DNA from: Nitrospira sp. UBA5698 | GTDB taxonomy: Bacteria; Nitrospirota; Nitrospiria; Nitrospirales; Nitrospiraceae | Reading direction: 5' to 3' | DNA length: 60,862 nt | Assembly (NCBI GenBank): GCA_002420115.1 | Contig: DIHK01000072.1 | Span: forward strand, 57,006-117,867 | Shown: positions 44,405 through 53,969 of the stretch, piece after piece | Numbering within the stretch: the first letter of the stretch is position 1 | Layout: the number at the start of each line of letters is the position of its first letter | Translations under genes and position numbers: made by a program | Notes under the pieces: model-generated | What the model saw: only the letters and a program-made list of their open reading frames with translations | What the model was told of the DNA's origin: nothing | The model's database searches: none

Positions 44405-44430
44405 GGGGGAGCAGCGAATGCTGCTCCCCC
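44405..44430 (+). terminator. Perfect GC-rich hairpin between lectin and TpsA genes
   Basis: GGGGGAGCAG (44405-44414) pairs with CTGCTCCCCC (44421-44430) over a 6-base loop. There is no T-run after it. It may end part of the transcription from the lectin gene, or lower expression of the downstream genes. Confidence 0.6.
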
Positions 44431-44453
44431 TCTGTCCCGATCGAGAGGTAGAA

Positions 44454-47400
44454 ATGGATAAGAGCACTGCGCGGTTGGGCCATCCTACGTTCATGAAACA
44501 GCCCGTCCTATGCGGGGCCCTCTTCATGGTCCTCTTGATTCTGCTCGCACCATCCGTCGGTAACGCGCAGATCACGACAACCATTACCTCCTCCGGTCCG
44601 AACACCCAGGTTACCCAGGTTGGAAATGCACATAGCATCACGGGTGGCACGAGGCCTGGTGGTGGCCCCAATCTGTTCCACAGCTTTGGAAATTTCACGG
44701 TCGGCACAGGGGATCTCGCTAACTTTTCCAATAACACGGGCCTGCCGACATCAAACATCCTCGGCCGGGTGACCGGCGGTACCATCTCGACCATCGATGG
44801 CACAATTCAAACCACCGGGTTCGGCAATGCGAATCTGTTCCTGATGAATCCCTCCGGCATCGTCATAGGACCAGGAGCATCGCTCAACGTCGGTGGGTCG
44901 GTCAGTTTTACCACGGCGCAGTATCTCCGGTTGCTCGATGGTCTGTCGAATGGTGCACTGTTTTATGCCAGTCCAGGCAATGATGGGCTGGCCAACAGCA
45001 TCCTCACGATTAGTGCATCGGCTTTCGAATTTCTCTCCGCCTCCCCTGCCGGATATGGTTTTCTGACTGCGCCTGATCCCAATGCCACGATTACGGTGCA
45101 AGGCAGCAACCTAGCCGTTCCGTCCGGCCAATCGATCTCACTGGTTGGTGGCAAGGTCATCATTGAGGGTGGCGCGCAACTCTCTTCGCCGAGCGGCACC
45201 ATCACTCTTGGCAGCGCCGCGTCGCCAGGAGAATTCGATGTCGCTACGCTCGGGTCACTGCCCAATGTGGACGGGGCGTCATTTGCCACATCAGGATCCG
45301 TATCCCTTGCAGCTGGCTCAGGTATCAATGTCTCTGGTCCCAGGACGGTGTTCATCCAAGGCGGGCAGCTCGTGCTCTCCGTGAATAATGCCACGCTATC
45401 CACATCCGAGGCCCCCGCCTCGCCTGATACAATCGTGCTCGGTCCCGGGAGTTCCATCCTGACGGCCAATACTGGAATAGAACCAGGCGCCAACGTACAA
45501 ACTACCGTCGGAGACTTCCGGATAGATGGCTCTAGTATCACGACGGTCACGTCCGGATCGGGAGCAGGAGGGACGGTGCAGCTACAGGCTGACAGTCTCA
45601 CACTGGAAAACGGCGCGTCGATCGTGACGGCGACGGTGGACGGGGATGGCCCCGGAGGGGACGTGACCTTGAGTGTCGGATCGGCCACCCTCTCGGGCGG
45701 TTCCCAACTCGTAAGCCAAAGTCAGACGTTTACCCCAGAAGCACTCGGCCGTGGTGGACAGCTCACCATCCAGGGTGTGCCTGGCGCGGAATCAGGTGCG
45801 GCATCGTCGGTGGCGCTCTCCGGTGACAGTTTCCTGTTGAGTTCCTCCTTCGGCACCGGTGAGGGAGGAGGTGTGACCATCCTATCTCAATCGTTGACCA
45901 TGGATGGGGCCGGCACCACGGTCAAAGCAGAAGCAGCCGACGTGGGCCGTGGAGGTGATATCGTCGTTGGTATCCGAGATGCCGCATTTTCAGGCGGAGC
46001 GACCATTCAAACCGTCACCGGCAGCGCCGATCCGAATGCACCGGCGGCCGCCACGGTTACAGTGCAAGGGCTGTCGGGAACGGGAAGTATGGCGGATGCT
46101 GTCGACCTATCCGGAACGGACTCCGGCATTGTCTCCGAGACCACCGGCACAGCCCGTTCCGGCGATGTAGCGGTGCATGCCAGAACGATCACGCTGAGGG
46201 AGGGAGCCGCAATCAAAACCGGCACATCGCTCAACACCGGCGCGGGCGGCAATGTGACGATCGACGCAGACACGCTCACGATGTCCGGTGAAGCTCGTAT
46301 TACAAGTGTGTCGGCCGCGGGAAACGGGGGGCAAGTGATGATCACGGCTGATGCGTTGACCATGGACAAGGGTTTCATCAATACCAGCACGTCCAGCGAA
46401 TTCGGGGGCCGCGGGGGGGACGTGGTGCTGAACGTGGAGGCTGTGAGCCTTTTGAATGGGGCCACAATTAACAGCAGTACCTCTGGTGCTGGTCGGGCCG
46501 GTGACATTACGATGAACCTCGGCACGCTTGGTCTGACCGGCCACAGCAGTATCAGTAGTGCCAGCACCGGGACGGAGGCTATCATCAACCCCGACGGAAC
46601 CACCCAGGCGTCGGGCGCGGCCGGAAATGTGGCCATTACGGCGACGGGCCAGTTCACCAGCGACGCAAGCACCATCGCCACATCGGCGGAAGCGAACCAT
46701 GGCGGAGACGTCTCCGTGACCGCTCACAGCGTACACCTCTCCAACGGGACTGTGATCACAGCCAATAGTAATGGGCCGCTGACGGTGACCCAACTGGTAT
46801 TAGGTGCGAACGGTCAGCTGGTCGAACAGGTGGTGGGCGACGGTAACGCGGGCAACATCCGAATCGAAAGCGCCACGACTGTGGTCATGGAACAGAGTTC
46901 CGTGACAACCAAAGCCACCCTGGCCAGTGGCGGCCAGATTACGATCAATGCGCCGGATATGATCCGCTTGATCGACAGCCCTATCAACACCTCAGTTGCC
47001 GGCGCTGCTGGGGACAGTAACGGCGGGAGTATCTCGATCGATCCCGATTTCGTCATTCTCCAAAACAGCCCCATTTTGGCTCAGGCCTTTGCGGGCAATG
47101 GAGGAGCCATCGACGTGACGGCCGGTCTCTTCCTGGCCGATCCCGCCAGTGTCGTGGACGCTTCGTCGACGCTGGGCGTCAGCGGCACCGTACAAATCAA
47201 CGCGCCGATCAACAATCTGTCGAGCGTGGTTGCCCGGCTCTCGGACTCCTTGCTGGCGGTCCAGGCCTTGCTGCGTGCCTCCTGTGCGGCAAAGCTGGCG
47301 CAAGGCTCGACCAGTAGTTTCGTCGAACGTGGACGGGACGGCATCCCGGCTGGGCCGGACGACTTGCTCGCGAGCCCCTATTTGCCCCCGACTGCCAGCT

Positions 47401-47525
47401 ATGCCACGCAACGACCGGCTACGGCTTCGAGCCGGTTCTCCGGGATTCAGTTGCGTCGCCTGTTCTGGCCAGAGATACCATCACCCGTCACCCTCATCTC
47501 GGACCAGGGCGGCTGTGTCTCATGA
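44454..47525 (+). CDS. Two-partner secretion exoprotein (TpsA), filamentous haemagglutinin family
   Basis: About 1023 residues from ATG 44454, with GAGAGG before it. After a signal peptide (GALFMVLLILLAPSVGNAQ) lies the TPS secretion domain: NLFHSFGNFTVGTGDLANF, NILGRVTGGTISTIDG, ANLFLMNPSGIVIGPGASLN and VGGSVSFTTAQYLRL. The rest is a beta-helix of Gly/Thr/Ser-rich units with phrases such as GRGGDV, SGTGGD and VNGATINSSTSGAG. It ends in a short non-repetitive tail. It would be exported through the TpsB partner encoded by the next gene, whose start overlaps its stop by 4 bp. Cargo role: adhesin, toxin or matrix component, not determined. Confidence 0.93.
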   Translation: MDKSTARLGHPTFMKQPVLCGALFMVLLILLAPSVGNAQITTTITSSGPNTQVTQVGNAHSITGGTRPGGGPNLFHSFGNFTVGTGDLANFSNNTGLPTSNILGRVTGGTISTIDGTIQTTGFGNANLFLMNPSGIVIGPGASLNVGGSVSFTTAQYLRLLDGLSNGALFYASPGNDGLANSILTISASAFEFLSASPAGYGFLTAPDPNATITVQGSNLAVPSGQSISLVGGKVIIEGGAQLSSPSGTITLGSAASPGEFDVATLGSLPNVDGASFATSGSVSLAAGSGINVSGPRTVFIQGGQLVLSVNNATLSTSEAPASPDTIVLGPGSSILTANTGIEPGANVQTTVGDFRIDGSSITTVTSGSGAGGTVQLQADSLTLENGASIVTATVDGDGPGGDVTLSVGSATLSGGSQLVSQSQTFTPEALGRGGQLTIQGVPGAESGAASSVALSGDSFLLSSSFGTGEGGGVTILSQSLTMDGAGTTVKAEAADVGRGGDIVVGIRDAAFSGGATIQTVTGSADPNAPAAATVTVQGLSGTGSMADAVDLSGTDSGIVSETTGTARSGDVAVHARTITLREGAAIKTGTSLNTGAGGNVTIDADTLTMSGEARITSVSAAGNGGQVMITADALTMDKGFINTSTSSEFGGRGGDVVLNVEAVSLLNGATINSSTSGAGRAGDITMNLGTLGLTGHSSISSASTGTEAIINPDGTTQASGAAGNVAITATGQFTSDASTIATSAEANHGGDVSVTAHSVHLSNGTVITANSNGPLTVTQLVLGANGQLVEQVVGDGNAGNIRIESATTVVMEQSSVTTKATLASGGQITINAPDMIRLIDSPINTSVAGAAGDSNGGSISIDPDFVILQNSPILAQAFAGNGGAIDVTAGLFLADPASVVDASSTLGVSGTVQINAPINNLSSVVARLSDSLLAVQALLRASCAAKLAQGSTSSFVERGRDGIPAGPDDLLASPYLPPTASYATQRPATASSRFSGIQLRRLFWPEIPSPVTLISDQGGCVS

Positions 47526-49312
47526 GCAGCAGGCTCCACCCCGTGCCTGTCATGCACAGCCCGATGGCTTGTGGCGCAGCTCTAGCCCTAATCATCTGTT
47601 TGACGGCCCACTCCACCTCAGCGCAAGTACCCCCTCCTCCGCCGCCCATCTTTGATCCGGGTGGACGATCCGGAGAACTCCCGTCGCTGCAAGACATGGC
47701 TCCCGCACCGGCACCCTTACCATCAGACCAGGCCCCCACAACGCCGCCCGATGCGTCGGAGGAACGCCTTCCCTCGGTGAAAGTGTTCGTGCGGGAATTC
47801 CAATTTGAAGGGCACACGGTGTTCCCCGCGCAAGACTTGCAGGCCCTCGCGACCCCCTACACCAACCGCGAAGTCACGACCGAAGATTTGGAACGGTTAC
47901 GGACGGCGGTCACCCTGCTCTATGTCCAGCGCGGTTACGTCACATCCGGTGCCATCATTCCTGATCAAGCCGTGACGGACGGGCTCATCCGGATCCAGAT
48001 CATTGAAGGTGCGCTGACCGACATCAACATTGAAGGTGCACGCTGGATCTGGCCCAGCTACTACCGGCGTCGCATCGCCCTCAGTGCCGGACCACCGGTC
48101 AATGTCTATACGCTCCAAGAACGGTTGCAACTGTTGCAGCAAGACCCGCGGGTGGAGCGGCTCAATGCCGAACTTCGCCGGGGCATCTCACCTGGCCGCA
48201 ATGAACTGAACGTGCGGGTGGCGGAATCCCGGCCGTTCAAAGCCTGGATCGAGTTCAACAACCATCAATCACCGGCCGTCCGGGCAGAGCGCTGGCAGAC
48301 CACCCTCGCCCACGAGAGTCTTACGGGGAACGGAGACCGGCTCCAAGTCAGTTACGGTCAGTCGATTCCCATGAGTAACACCACCGGCGTCCTACCCTTG
48401 ATCAACGTCTCCTATGTGCTCCCGATCACCGCCTACGATACGACCCTGGCGGTCGGCTACCGCCGCTCCGACTTCGAGGTGGTGACCCAACCATTTCGAA
48501 GCCTGGGCATTGAAGGTCATACGGAGATCTTCAGCATTACGTTGCAACAGCCGGTCTATCGCACCCTCACACAGCAGGTAAATGTCGGCATGCAGGGCGA
48601 ATATCTCTACAATAAGAATCTCTTGCTGGGCCAGCCGTTTGACTTCTTCGCCGGTTACCAGAACGGGGTCGCCAATATCGCCGCGCTGCGTTTCCTTCAA
48701 GATTGGACCTATCGGAACCAGGATACGATCGTCGGAGTCCGGTCGCGTTTTTCCGTCGGCTTAGACGTGCTGGATGCGACGACCAATTCAGGCCCTGTGG
48801 CCGATGGCCGGTACTTTTCCTGGGTCGGACAATTGCAAGGATTGCGGCGGTTCGAGCAGTATGCCGGCACGCAGGTGCTGGGCCGGATCGATCTGCAGTT
48901 GACCAATGACCGCCTGTTCCCGCTCGAACAGATTCCCGTCGGCGGACGCTACAGCGTGCGGGGCTATCGTGAGCTCAGCCTGCTGCGGGACAACGCCTTT
49001 CTCTTCTCGATTGAGCCGCGCCTTCCGGTCGCCCGCTGGTTATTCGGAGCCAGGGAGGATTTGCTTCAAGTAGCTCCGTTTTTTGATTATGCGAGGGCTT
49101 GGTCGGCCAAGGACTCGACGGAGGCTCCCAAGAGTTTGATGAGCGTGGGCGTCGGGCTCCGGACCGCCTTCCTCCCCAAGAATCAAGGGTACTTTGAACT
49201 CTATTGGGGATACCGGTTGCGGGGAGCGGGAACAAACGATCCCCCCTATAGCACCACCGGTAACATGCAGGATCATGGAATCCATCTGCAAGTGGTTCTG
49301 CAACCTTTCTAA
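47522..49312 (+). CDS. ShlB/FhaC/HecB family outer-membrane transporter (TpsB)
   Basis: 596 residues. Signal peptide (AALALIICLTAHSTSAQ), a proline-rich plug/linker (PPPPPPIFDPGG), a POTRA domain (about 85-165, VFVREFQFEGHTVFPAQDL, quoted in part) and a beta-barrel of about 16 strands to the C-terminal Phe. The signature YSVRGYRE (about 480-487), the barrel motif VRGY/F found in loop 6 of Omp85-type proteins, is present. It secretes its cognate TpsA; 4-bp overlap with that gene indicates coupling. The CHAT gene follows after 18 bp. Confidence 0.94.
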   Translation: MSSRLHPVPVMHSPMACGAALALIICLTAHSTSAQVPPPPPPIFDPGGRSGELPSLQDMAPAPAPLPSDQAPTTPPDASEERLPSVKVFVREFQFEGHTVFPAQDLQALATPYTNREVTTEDLERLRTAVTLLYVQRGYVTSGAIIPDQAVTDGLIRIQIIEGALTDINIEGARWIWPSYYRRRIALSAGPPVNVYTLQERLQLLQQDPRVERLNAELRRGISPGRNELNVRVAESRPFKAWIEFNNHQSPAVRAERWQTTLAHESLTGNGDRLQVSYGQSIPMSNTTGVLPLINVSYVLPITAYDTTLAVGYRRSDFEVVTQPFRSLGIEGHTEIFSITLQQPVYRTLTQQVNVGMQGEYLYNKNLLLGQPFDFFAGYQNGVANIAALRFLQDWTYRNQDTIVGVRSRFSVGLDVLDATTNSGPVADGRYFSWVGQLQGLRRFEQYAGTQVLGRIDLQLTNDRLFPLEQIPVGGRYSVRGYRELSLLRDNAFLFSIEPRLPVARWLFGAREDLLQVAPFFDYARAWSAKDSTEAPKSLMSVGVGLRTAFLPKNQGYFELYWGYRLRGAGTNDPPYSTTGNMQDHGIHLQVVLQPF

Positions 49313-49330
49313 CGGGATGGAGGAACGGCT

Positions 49331-51709
49331 ATGACGCACCACCTTTCGCCTTCTCCTGTCACCTCCGTTGGACCTGCTTGTCATCCCGGAAGGCAAGCCT
49401 GGGCTGCCGCCATCGGGATTGCCATTATTGCCCTCTGTCTCCCGTTGCTGATTTCTCCTTCCGCGCCGGCTCACACGACCAATGCTGAACCGGCTTTTCC
49501 TCACGGCTCTCTCCTGCACGACGGATATGATGCATTCACGCGTGGCGCCTTCGAGCAAGCAGCCGAGAGCTGGCAACAAGCGGTCCGGTCCTACCACGAT
49601 ACCGGACGTGTTGTGGAAGAAAGCGATGCCCGCATTGCGCTTGCACGAGCCTATCTGTCGCTGGGATTCCATACCAAGGCCGCGCAGACGCTGGACGTGG
49701 CCGTCGTGCTCACCCAGGGGAAAGACCCTTCCCGCCAGGCTGCGGCAATGGAGTTGCTGGCGCAGACCTATCTCGCGGGCGGGCGGGCGGATGCCGCACT
49801 GGAGACACTGCAACAGGCCAAACTGCTCGCGCATGATGTGAACGACAAGGTTCGTGTCGCCTCAATTACTCATTCGCTCGCAGCCGTTCAAAACACGCTC
49901 AAACAGGACCAAGAAGCGTCGGACTCGTATGCGGAAGCACGACGCCTCGCGACATTGGTACATGCCGACGGCTTGCTGACAGCGTCGACCATTAACGGAG
50001 GGAAGGTCGCCCTGCAGCTTGGCTCGTGGCAGGAGGCGCGGAAGCTGTTCGATGAGGCGCTGACACTGGTCCATGGCTTCCCCGATTCACACGACAAAGC
50101 TTACGACCTGATTGCCATCGGATTGGGGTTTGAACAGCTTCGCGCCCAACTCCCGGATACCGCCAGTCGTTTACATGTGCACGCGGCTCGGGTGCTCGAA
50201 GAAGCGGGCGCCGTCGCCAAATCGGTTGGGGATGCACGAGCAGCCTCCTATGCCTTCGGCCATCGTGGCCACCTGTACGAACTGGACCGGCGCTATGATG
50301 AAACTCTGTTGCTCACCAGACTGGCCATCAACTATGCCCAACAGGTGCATGCTCCGGAATCCTTGTATCAGTGGGAGTGGCAATTGGGCCGCGTTCTCAA
50401 GGCTCAGGACAAGATCGATGAGGCGATCCTCTCCTACCAGCGCGCCGCCGATCTCGTGCAGACTTTGCGCCCTGAAATGGCCGCAGGCACCGCGCTGGCC
50501 GGGGCATCGTTCAGGGAGGCGAGCGGTCGTCTCTACTTCGAACTGGCGGACCTGCTACTCCGGCGATCCAGCGCCACCGCGTCACGCGCGGAAGCTCAGC
50601 CCTATCTGATCAGCGCACGCGAGGCCATCGAGTTGTTCAAGACCGCTGAACTGCGAGATTATTTTGCGGATGAGTGTGTCGACGCCTTTCAGCACCGTCC
50701 AACAAAACTGGAGGATGTCTCGCGTCAGGCAGCCATCCTCTATCCCATCATCTTGCCGGACCGGACGGAACTGCTGGTCAATCTGCCGGACGGCATGCAC
50801 CGTGTCACGGTCGCCATCAAGCAAGAGGACCTCAAGGAAGAGGCCATGGCCTTCCGGCGAGCCTTGCAAAAGGAAACAACCCGCGAATATCTCCGGAAAG
50901 GCCAGCGTCTCTACGACCTCCTGTTGCGTCCGCTCGAAGCGGAATTTTCCAAATTCGATATCAACACGCTGGTAGTCGTGCCGGACGGCCCGCTCCGCAC
51001 GATTCCCTTCTCCGCCCTGCACGACGGCAAACAGTTTCTCATCGCCAAATATGCGTTGGCCACGACGCCAGGGTTGAACCTGACCGATCCCAAACCGCTC
51101 GGCCGTGAGCGGATCGAGGTACTCTCCGCCGGTCTCACGGAAGGCGTGCAAGGGTTCTCCCCGCTCCCGAACACGGCCAGCGAACTGGAGGCGATCGGCG
51201 GTCTCTACAAGACCCATCGCCTCTTGAACGAGGAGTTCCGCGTGCCAGCGTTTGAACAAGAGATGAAAACCAAGCCGGCCACGATCGTGCATATCGCGTC
51301 ACACGGCAAATTCGAGCGGGACGTCAAAAACAGCTTCTTGTTAGCATTTGATCAAAAACTGACGATGGATCGGCTGAGCCAAATCGTGGGACTGTCCCGG
51401 TTCAGAGACCAGCCGCTTGAACTGCTGAGTCTCAGCGCCTGCCAAACCGCTGCGGGCGACGACCGCGCAGCGCTCGGCCTCGCAGGGATTGCGATCAAAG
51501 CCGGAGCCCGCAGCGCCCTCGCGACACTGTGGTTCGTTAACGACGAAGCGTCATCGGCGTTGGTCATTGAATTTTATCGGCAGTTAAAAAACTCCTCGCT
51601 CTCAAAGGCGCAGGCGCTCAGACAAGCCCAGCTGACATTGATGGAGAACCCGGATTTCCAGCACCCCATCTATTGGGCGCCGTTCCTCCTGCTGAACAAC
51701 TGGCTGTAG
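49331..51709 (+). CDS. TPR-CHAT domain protein, caspase-like protease
   Basis: 792 residues. Signal anchor (AAIGIAIIALCLPLLISPSAPA) suggests export. TPR-like repeats fill about 55-430 (FEQAAESWQQAVRSYHDTG, AQTYLAGGRADAALETLQQ). The C-terminal CHAT domain (about 500-792) has the caspase-fold catalytic dyad: His658 in HIASHGKFE and Cys704 in LSACQTAAGDDRA. CHAT proteases are known in cyanobacteria and others beside TPS genes and in gRAMP-type defence; substrate here may be TpsA or a surface protein. GGGATGGAGG precedes the ATG. It is part of the secretion transcript. Confidence 0.93.
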   Translation: MTHHLSPSPVTSVGPACHPGRQAWAAAIGIAIIALCLPLLISPSAPAHTTNAEPAFPHGSLLHDGYDAFTRGAFEQAAESWQQAVRSYHDTGRVVEESDARIALARAYLSLGFHTKAAQTLDVAVVLTQGKDPSRQAAAMELLAQTYLAGGRADAALETLQQAKLLAHDVNDKVRVASITHSLAAVQNTLKQDQEASDSYAEARRLATLVHADGLLTASTINGGKVALQLGSWQEARKLFDEALTLVHGFPDSHDKAYDLIAIGLGFEQLRAQLPDTASRLHVHAARVLEEAGAVAKSVGDARAASYAFGHRGHLYELDRRYDETLLLTRLAINYAQQVHAPESLYQWEWQLGRVLKAQDKIDEAILSYQRAADLVQTLRPEMAAGTALAGASFREASGRLYFELADLLLRRSSATASRAEAQPYLISAREAIELFKTAELRDYFADECVDAFQHRPTKLEDVSRQAAILYPIILPDRTELLVNLPDGMHRVTVAIKQEDLKEEAMAFRRALQKETTREYLRKGQRLYDLLLRPLEAEFSKFDINTLVVVPDGPLRTIPFSALHDGKQFLIAKYALATTPGLNLTDPKPLGRERIEVLSAGLTEGVQGFSPLPNTASELEAIGGLYKTHRLLNEEFRVPAFEQEMKTKPATIVHIASHGKFERDVKNSFLLAFDQKLTMDRLSQIVGLSRFRDQPLELLSLSACQTAAGDDRAALGLAGIAIKAGARSALATLWFVNDEASSALVIEFYRQLKNSSLSKAQALRQAQLTLMENPDFQHPIYWAPFLLLNNWL

Positions 51710-51790
51710 CGCGTGAAGCGTATATCGTGAAGCGTTCGGATCCGGAAACGAAATACGCTTCACGTACGACGTTTCGCGTTGCACGAAGAG
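51710..51790. repeat. Dispersed GTGAARC repeat with hairpin
   Basis: GCGTGAAGCGTATATCGTGA and AGCG, centre TCGGATCCGGAAACGAAAT, right arm ACGCTTCACGTACGACGTTT. It begins with the base after the CHAT gene stop and separates it from the cyclase gene. Confidence 0.8.
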
Positions 51791-51895
51791 CAACGAATCG
51801 TCATGAATAATATGTGGCATTAAGCTACACTACGGCGCTCCGGCACCTTGTGTGGTGATGGTGTGTGCCGGGTTTGGACTGATCGTTGTCATCCC

Positions 51896-53833
51896 ATGCG
51901 CGGTATCCTGAACTCCGTCTATGCATCCATTGCGATACGGCTGGTGACCGGCCTATTGTGCGGGTTGGTCATCATTGGGATCCGCAACACCGGCCTCCTC
52001 CAGCAACTGGAACTCAATACCTACGATTGGCTGCTCCGCTCACGCCCGGCCCAGACGCTCAGTGCGCCGCGCATCGCCTACATCACGATCTCCGAGGAGG
52101 ACATTCGCCGTCAGGGACGGTGGCCGATTACGGATAAGACTCTCGTGCAAGCTCTCCGTCTCCTCCTCAGCTACCAGCCACGAGCCATCGGAGTGGACTT
52201 CTACCGTGACATCGAAGTGCCACCGGGGCATAAGGAACTGATCTCACTGCTCCCCAAACATCCTCGAATCATCATGATCTCCCAGCTGGGTGGCGGAACG
52301 GTGGCCCGCATCCCGCCTCCATCGGTACTGCAAGACAGCCAGCAAGTGGGGTTCAACGATATCCTCGTTGATCCCGACGGACTGATCCGCCGAGCGCTGC
52401 TCTTTCAAGATGACGGCGATGAGGTGGCGACCGCCTTTGCGCTCAAACTGGCCACACTGTATCTGGCCCAGGACGGTATCGTGCCGGAACAGGATCCGGT
52501 CGTGCCGGAATGGATTCGCCTGGGACAAACGACCCTGCAGCCGTTCGCCGCCTCGGACGGAGGCTATGTGAATGCGGATGATGCCGGTTACCAGATTCTC
52601 CTGGACTTCGGCGCGACCAACCAGGCGCTCGAAACATTTTCATTGACGGATCTGCTGGATGGGCGGATCGACAAACGCGCTCTGGCCGACCGCATCGTCC
52701 TGATCGGTGTGACGGCGGAGAGCGTACCGGATGTGTTCCAGATCCCGGTCCCCTATGGAGCACAGGGCCGTGACCAATTCCCCGGTGTGTTCCTGCACGG
52801 CATCATCACGGAGCAACTGCTTGCCGCCGCGATCGACGGACGCCACCCCCTCCGTATGATGAGCGAAACCGAGGAGATTGTCTGGACATTGGTCTGGGGA
52901 ATGCTAGGGGGAATGCTCGGAGGGTGGACACGATCCATCTGGCGGTTTTCTCTCATGACGCTCGCGGGCCTTCTACTGATCACCCTGTCGGCGGTGCTGT
53001 TCTTCTTCTCAGGCTGGTGGGCACCGGAAATCCCGCCTGCATTCACCTGGTTTCTCGCCGTCGCCATCGGCGTGGCCTCGACGCTCGCACGGGAACAAAA
53101 GGACCGGACCGTGCTGATGCAACTGTTCTCCCAACATGTCTCGCGCGAGGTGGCCGACAAAATCTGGAAGGAACGAGACCAAATACTTGAAGGCGGACTC
53201 CCGCAACCTCATGAGCTCACGGCCACCGTGTTATTTTCAGACTTCAAAGGGTTTACCAGCGTCTCGGAAACGATGTCCCCCAAGGACTTGATGAGCTGGC
53301 TCAATGCCTACCTGGATGCTATGACGCAGGTCATCATCAACCACGGCGGTGTGATCGATGACTATGCCGGTGATGCGATCAAAGCCGACTTCGGCGTTCC
53401 GCTCAAACGCGAGACGAACGAGGAGGTGGCGAGAGATGCCATCAACGCGGTGACCTGTGCGTTGGCGATGGAACAGGCTATGCTCACACTGAATGAGGCG
53501 AATGTCCGGAAGGGCCTTCCCACGGTGGGCATGCGGATCGGCATTCATACAGGACCGTTGGTCGCCGGATGCTTAGGCAGCGCTCAACGCATGAAATACA
53601 CCACTATCGGTGACACGGTCAATACCGCCGCTCATTTGGAAAACTTCGGAAGGGGAACTATTGCGGAACCGCAGGGCCGCCGCCCCTGCCGCATCCTGAT
53701 CAGCGAAGTCACGGCACAGCTGCTCAACAACCGCTTTCAGTTAGAAGGTATCGGAGAAGTGGCTTTGAAAGGAAAATCGCAGGCATTATCGGCATTCCGT
53801 GTTGTCCCACCGGACGTGGAGCATCATACGTGA
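51896..53833 (+). CDS. CHASE2-domain receptor with nucleotide cyclase-like domain
   Basis: About 645 residues from ATG 51896 (51848 is an alternative). One N-terminal membrane segment, a periplasmic CHASE2 sensor (about 35-320, ISEEDIRRQGRWPITD, GFNDILVDPDGLIRRALLF in parts), three membrane segments (about 330-400) and a class III cyclase domain (about 430-630). The first metal Asp is in LFSDFKGFTS (about 449) and the second in YAGDAIKADFG (about 493). But the usual base-binding Lys is Asp489 (IDDYAGD) and the transition-state Arg is His580 (NTAAHLE), while Asn576 and the GDTVN Asp remain. It may therefore be a weak or altered cyclase, or an effector. Confidence 0.9.
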   Translation: MRGILNSVYASIAIRLVTGLLCGLVIIGIRNTGLLQQLELNTYDWLLRSRPAQTLSAPRIAYITISEEDIRRQGRWPITDKTLVQALRLLLSYQPRAIGVDFYRDIEVPPGHKELISLLPKHPRIIMISQLGGGTVARIPPPSVLQDSQQVGFNDILVDPDGLIRRALLFQDDGDEVATAFALKLATLYLAQDGIVPEQDPVVPEWIRLGQTTLQPFAASDGGYVNADDAGYQILLDFGATNQALETFSLTDLLDGRIDKRALADRIVLIGVTAESVPDVFQIPVPYGAQGRDQFPGVFLHGIITEQLLAAAIDGRHPLRMMSETEEIVWTLVWGMLGGMLGGWTRSIWRFSLMTLAGLLLITLSAVLFFFSGWWAPEIPPAFTWFLAVAIGVASTLAREQKDRTVLMQLFSQHVSREVADKIWKERDQILEGGLPQPHELTATVLFSDFKGFTSVSETMSPKDLMSWLNAYLDAMTQVIINHGGVIDDYAGDAIKADFGVPLKRETNEEVARDAINAVTCALAMEQAMLTLNEANVRKGLPTVGMRIGIHTGPLVAGCLGSAQRMKYTTIGDTVNTAAHLENFGRGTIAEPQGRRPCRILISEVTAQLLNNRFQLEGIGEVALKGKSQALSAFRVVPPDVEHHT

Positions 53834-53925
53834 CGCGTCCAGATCTGAAAACGAGACACTGCCACGAGGCGCGTTTCATGTTCAAAACTTCAGATTTCAT
53901 GTTGGGAGAAAACATGAAACCTGAA
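53834..53925. repeat. Dispersed repeat, degenerate copy
   Basis: Begins with the cyclase stop: GTGACGCGTCCAGATCTGAA, then GAGGCGCGTTTCATGTTCAA and AACATGAAACCTGAAA. Positioned between convergent genes. Confidence 0.6.
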
Positions 53926-53969
53926 ATAGGAACCCGTTGGCTGCGACTCGTCACGACCAGCGACATTTC

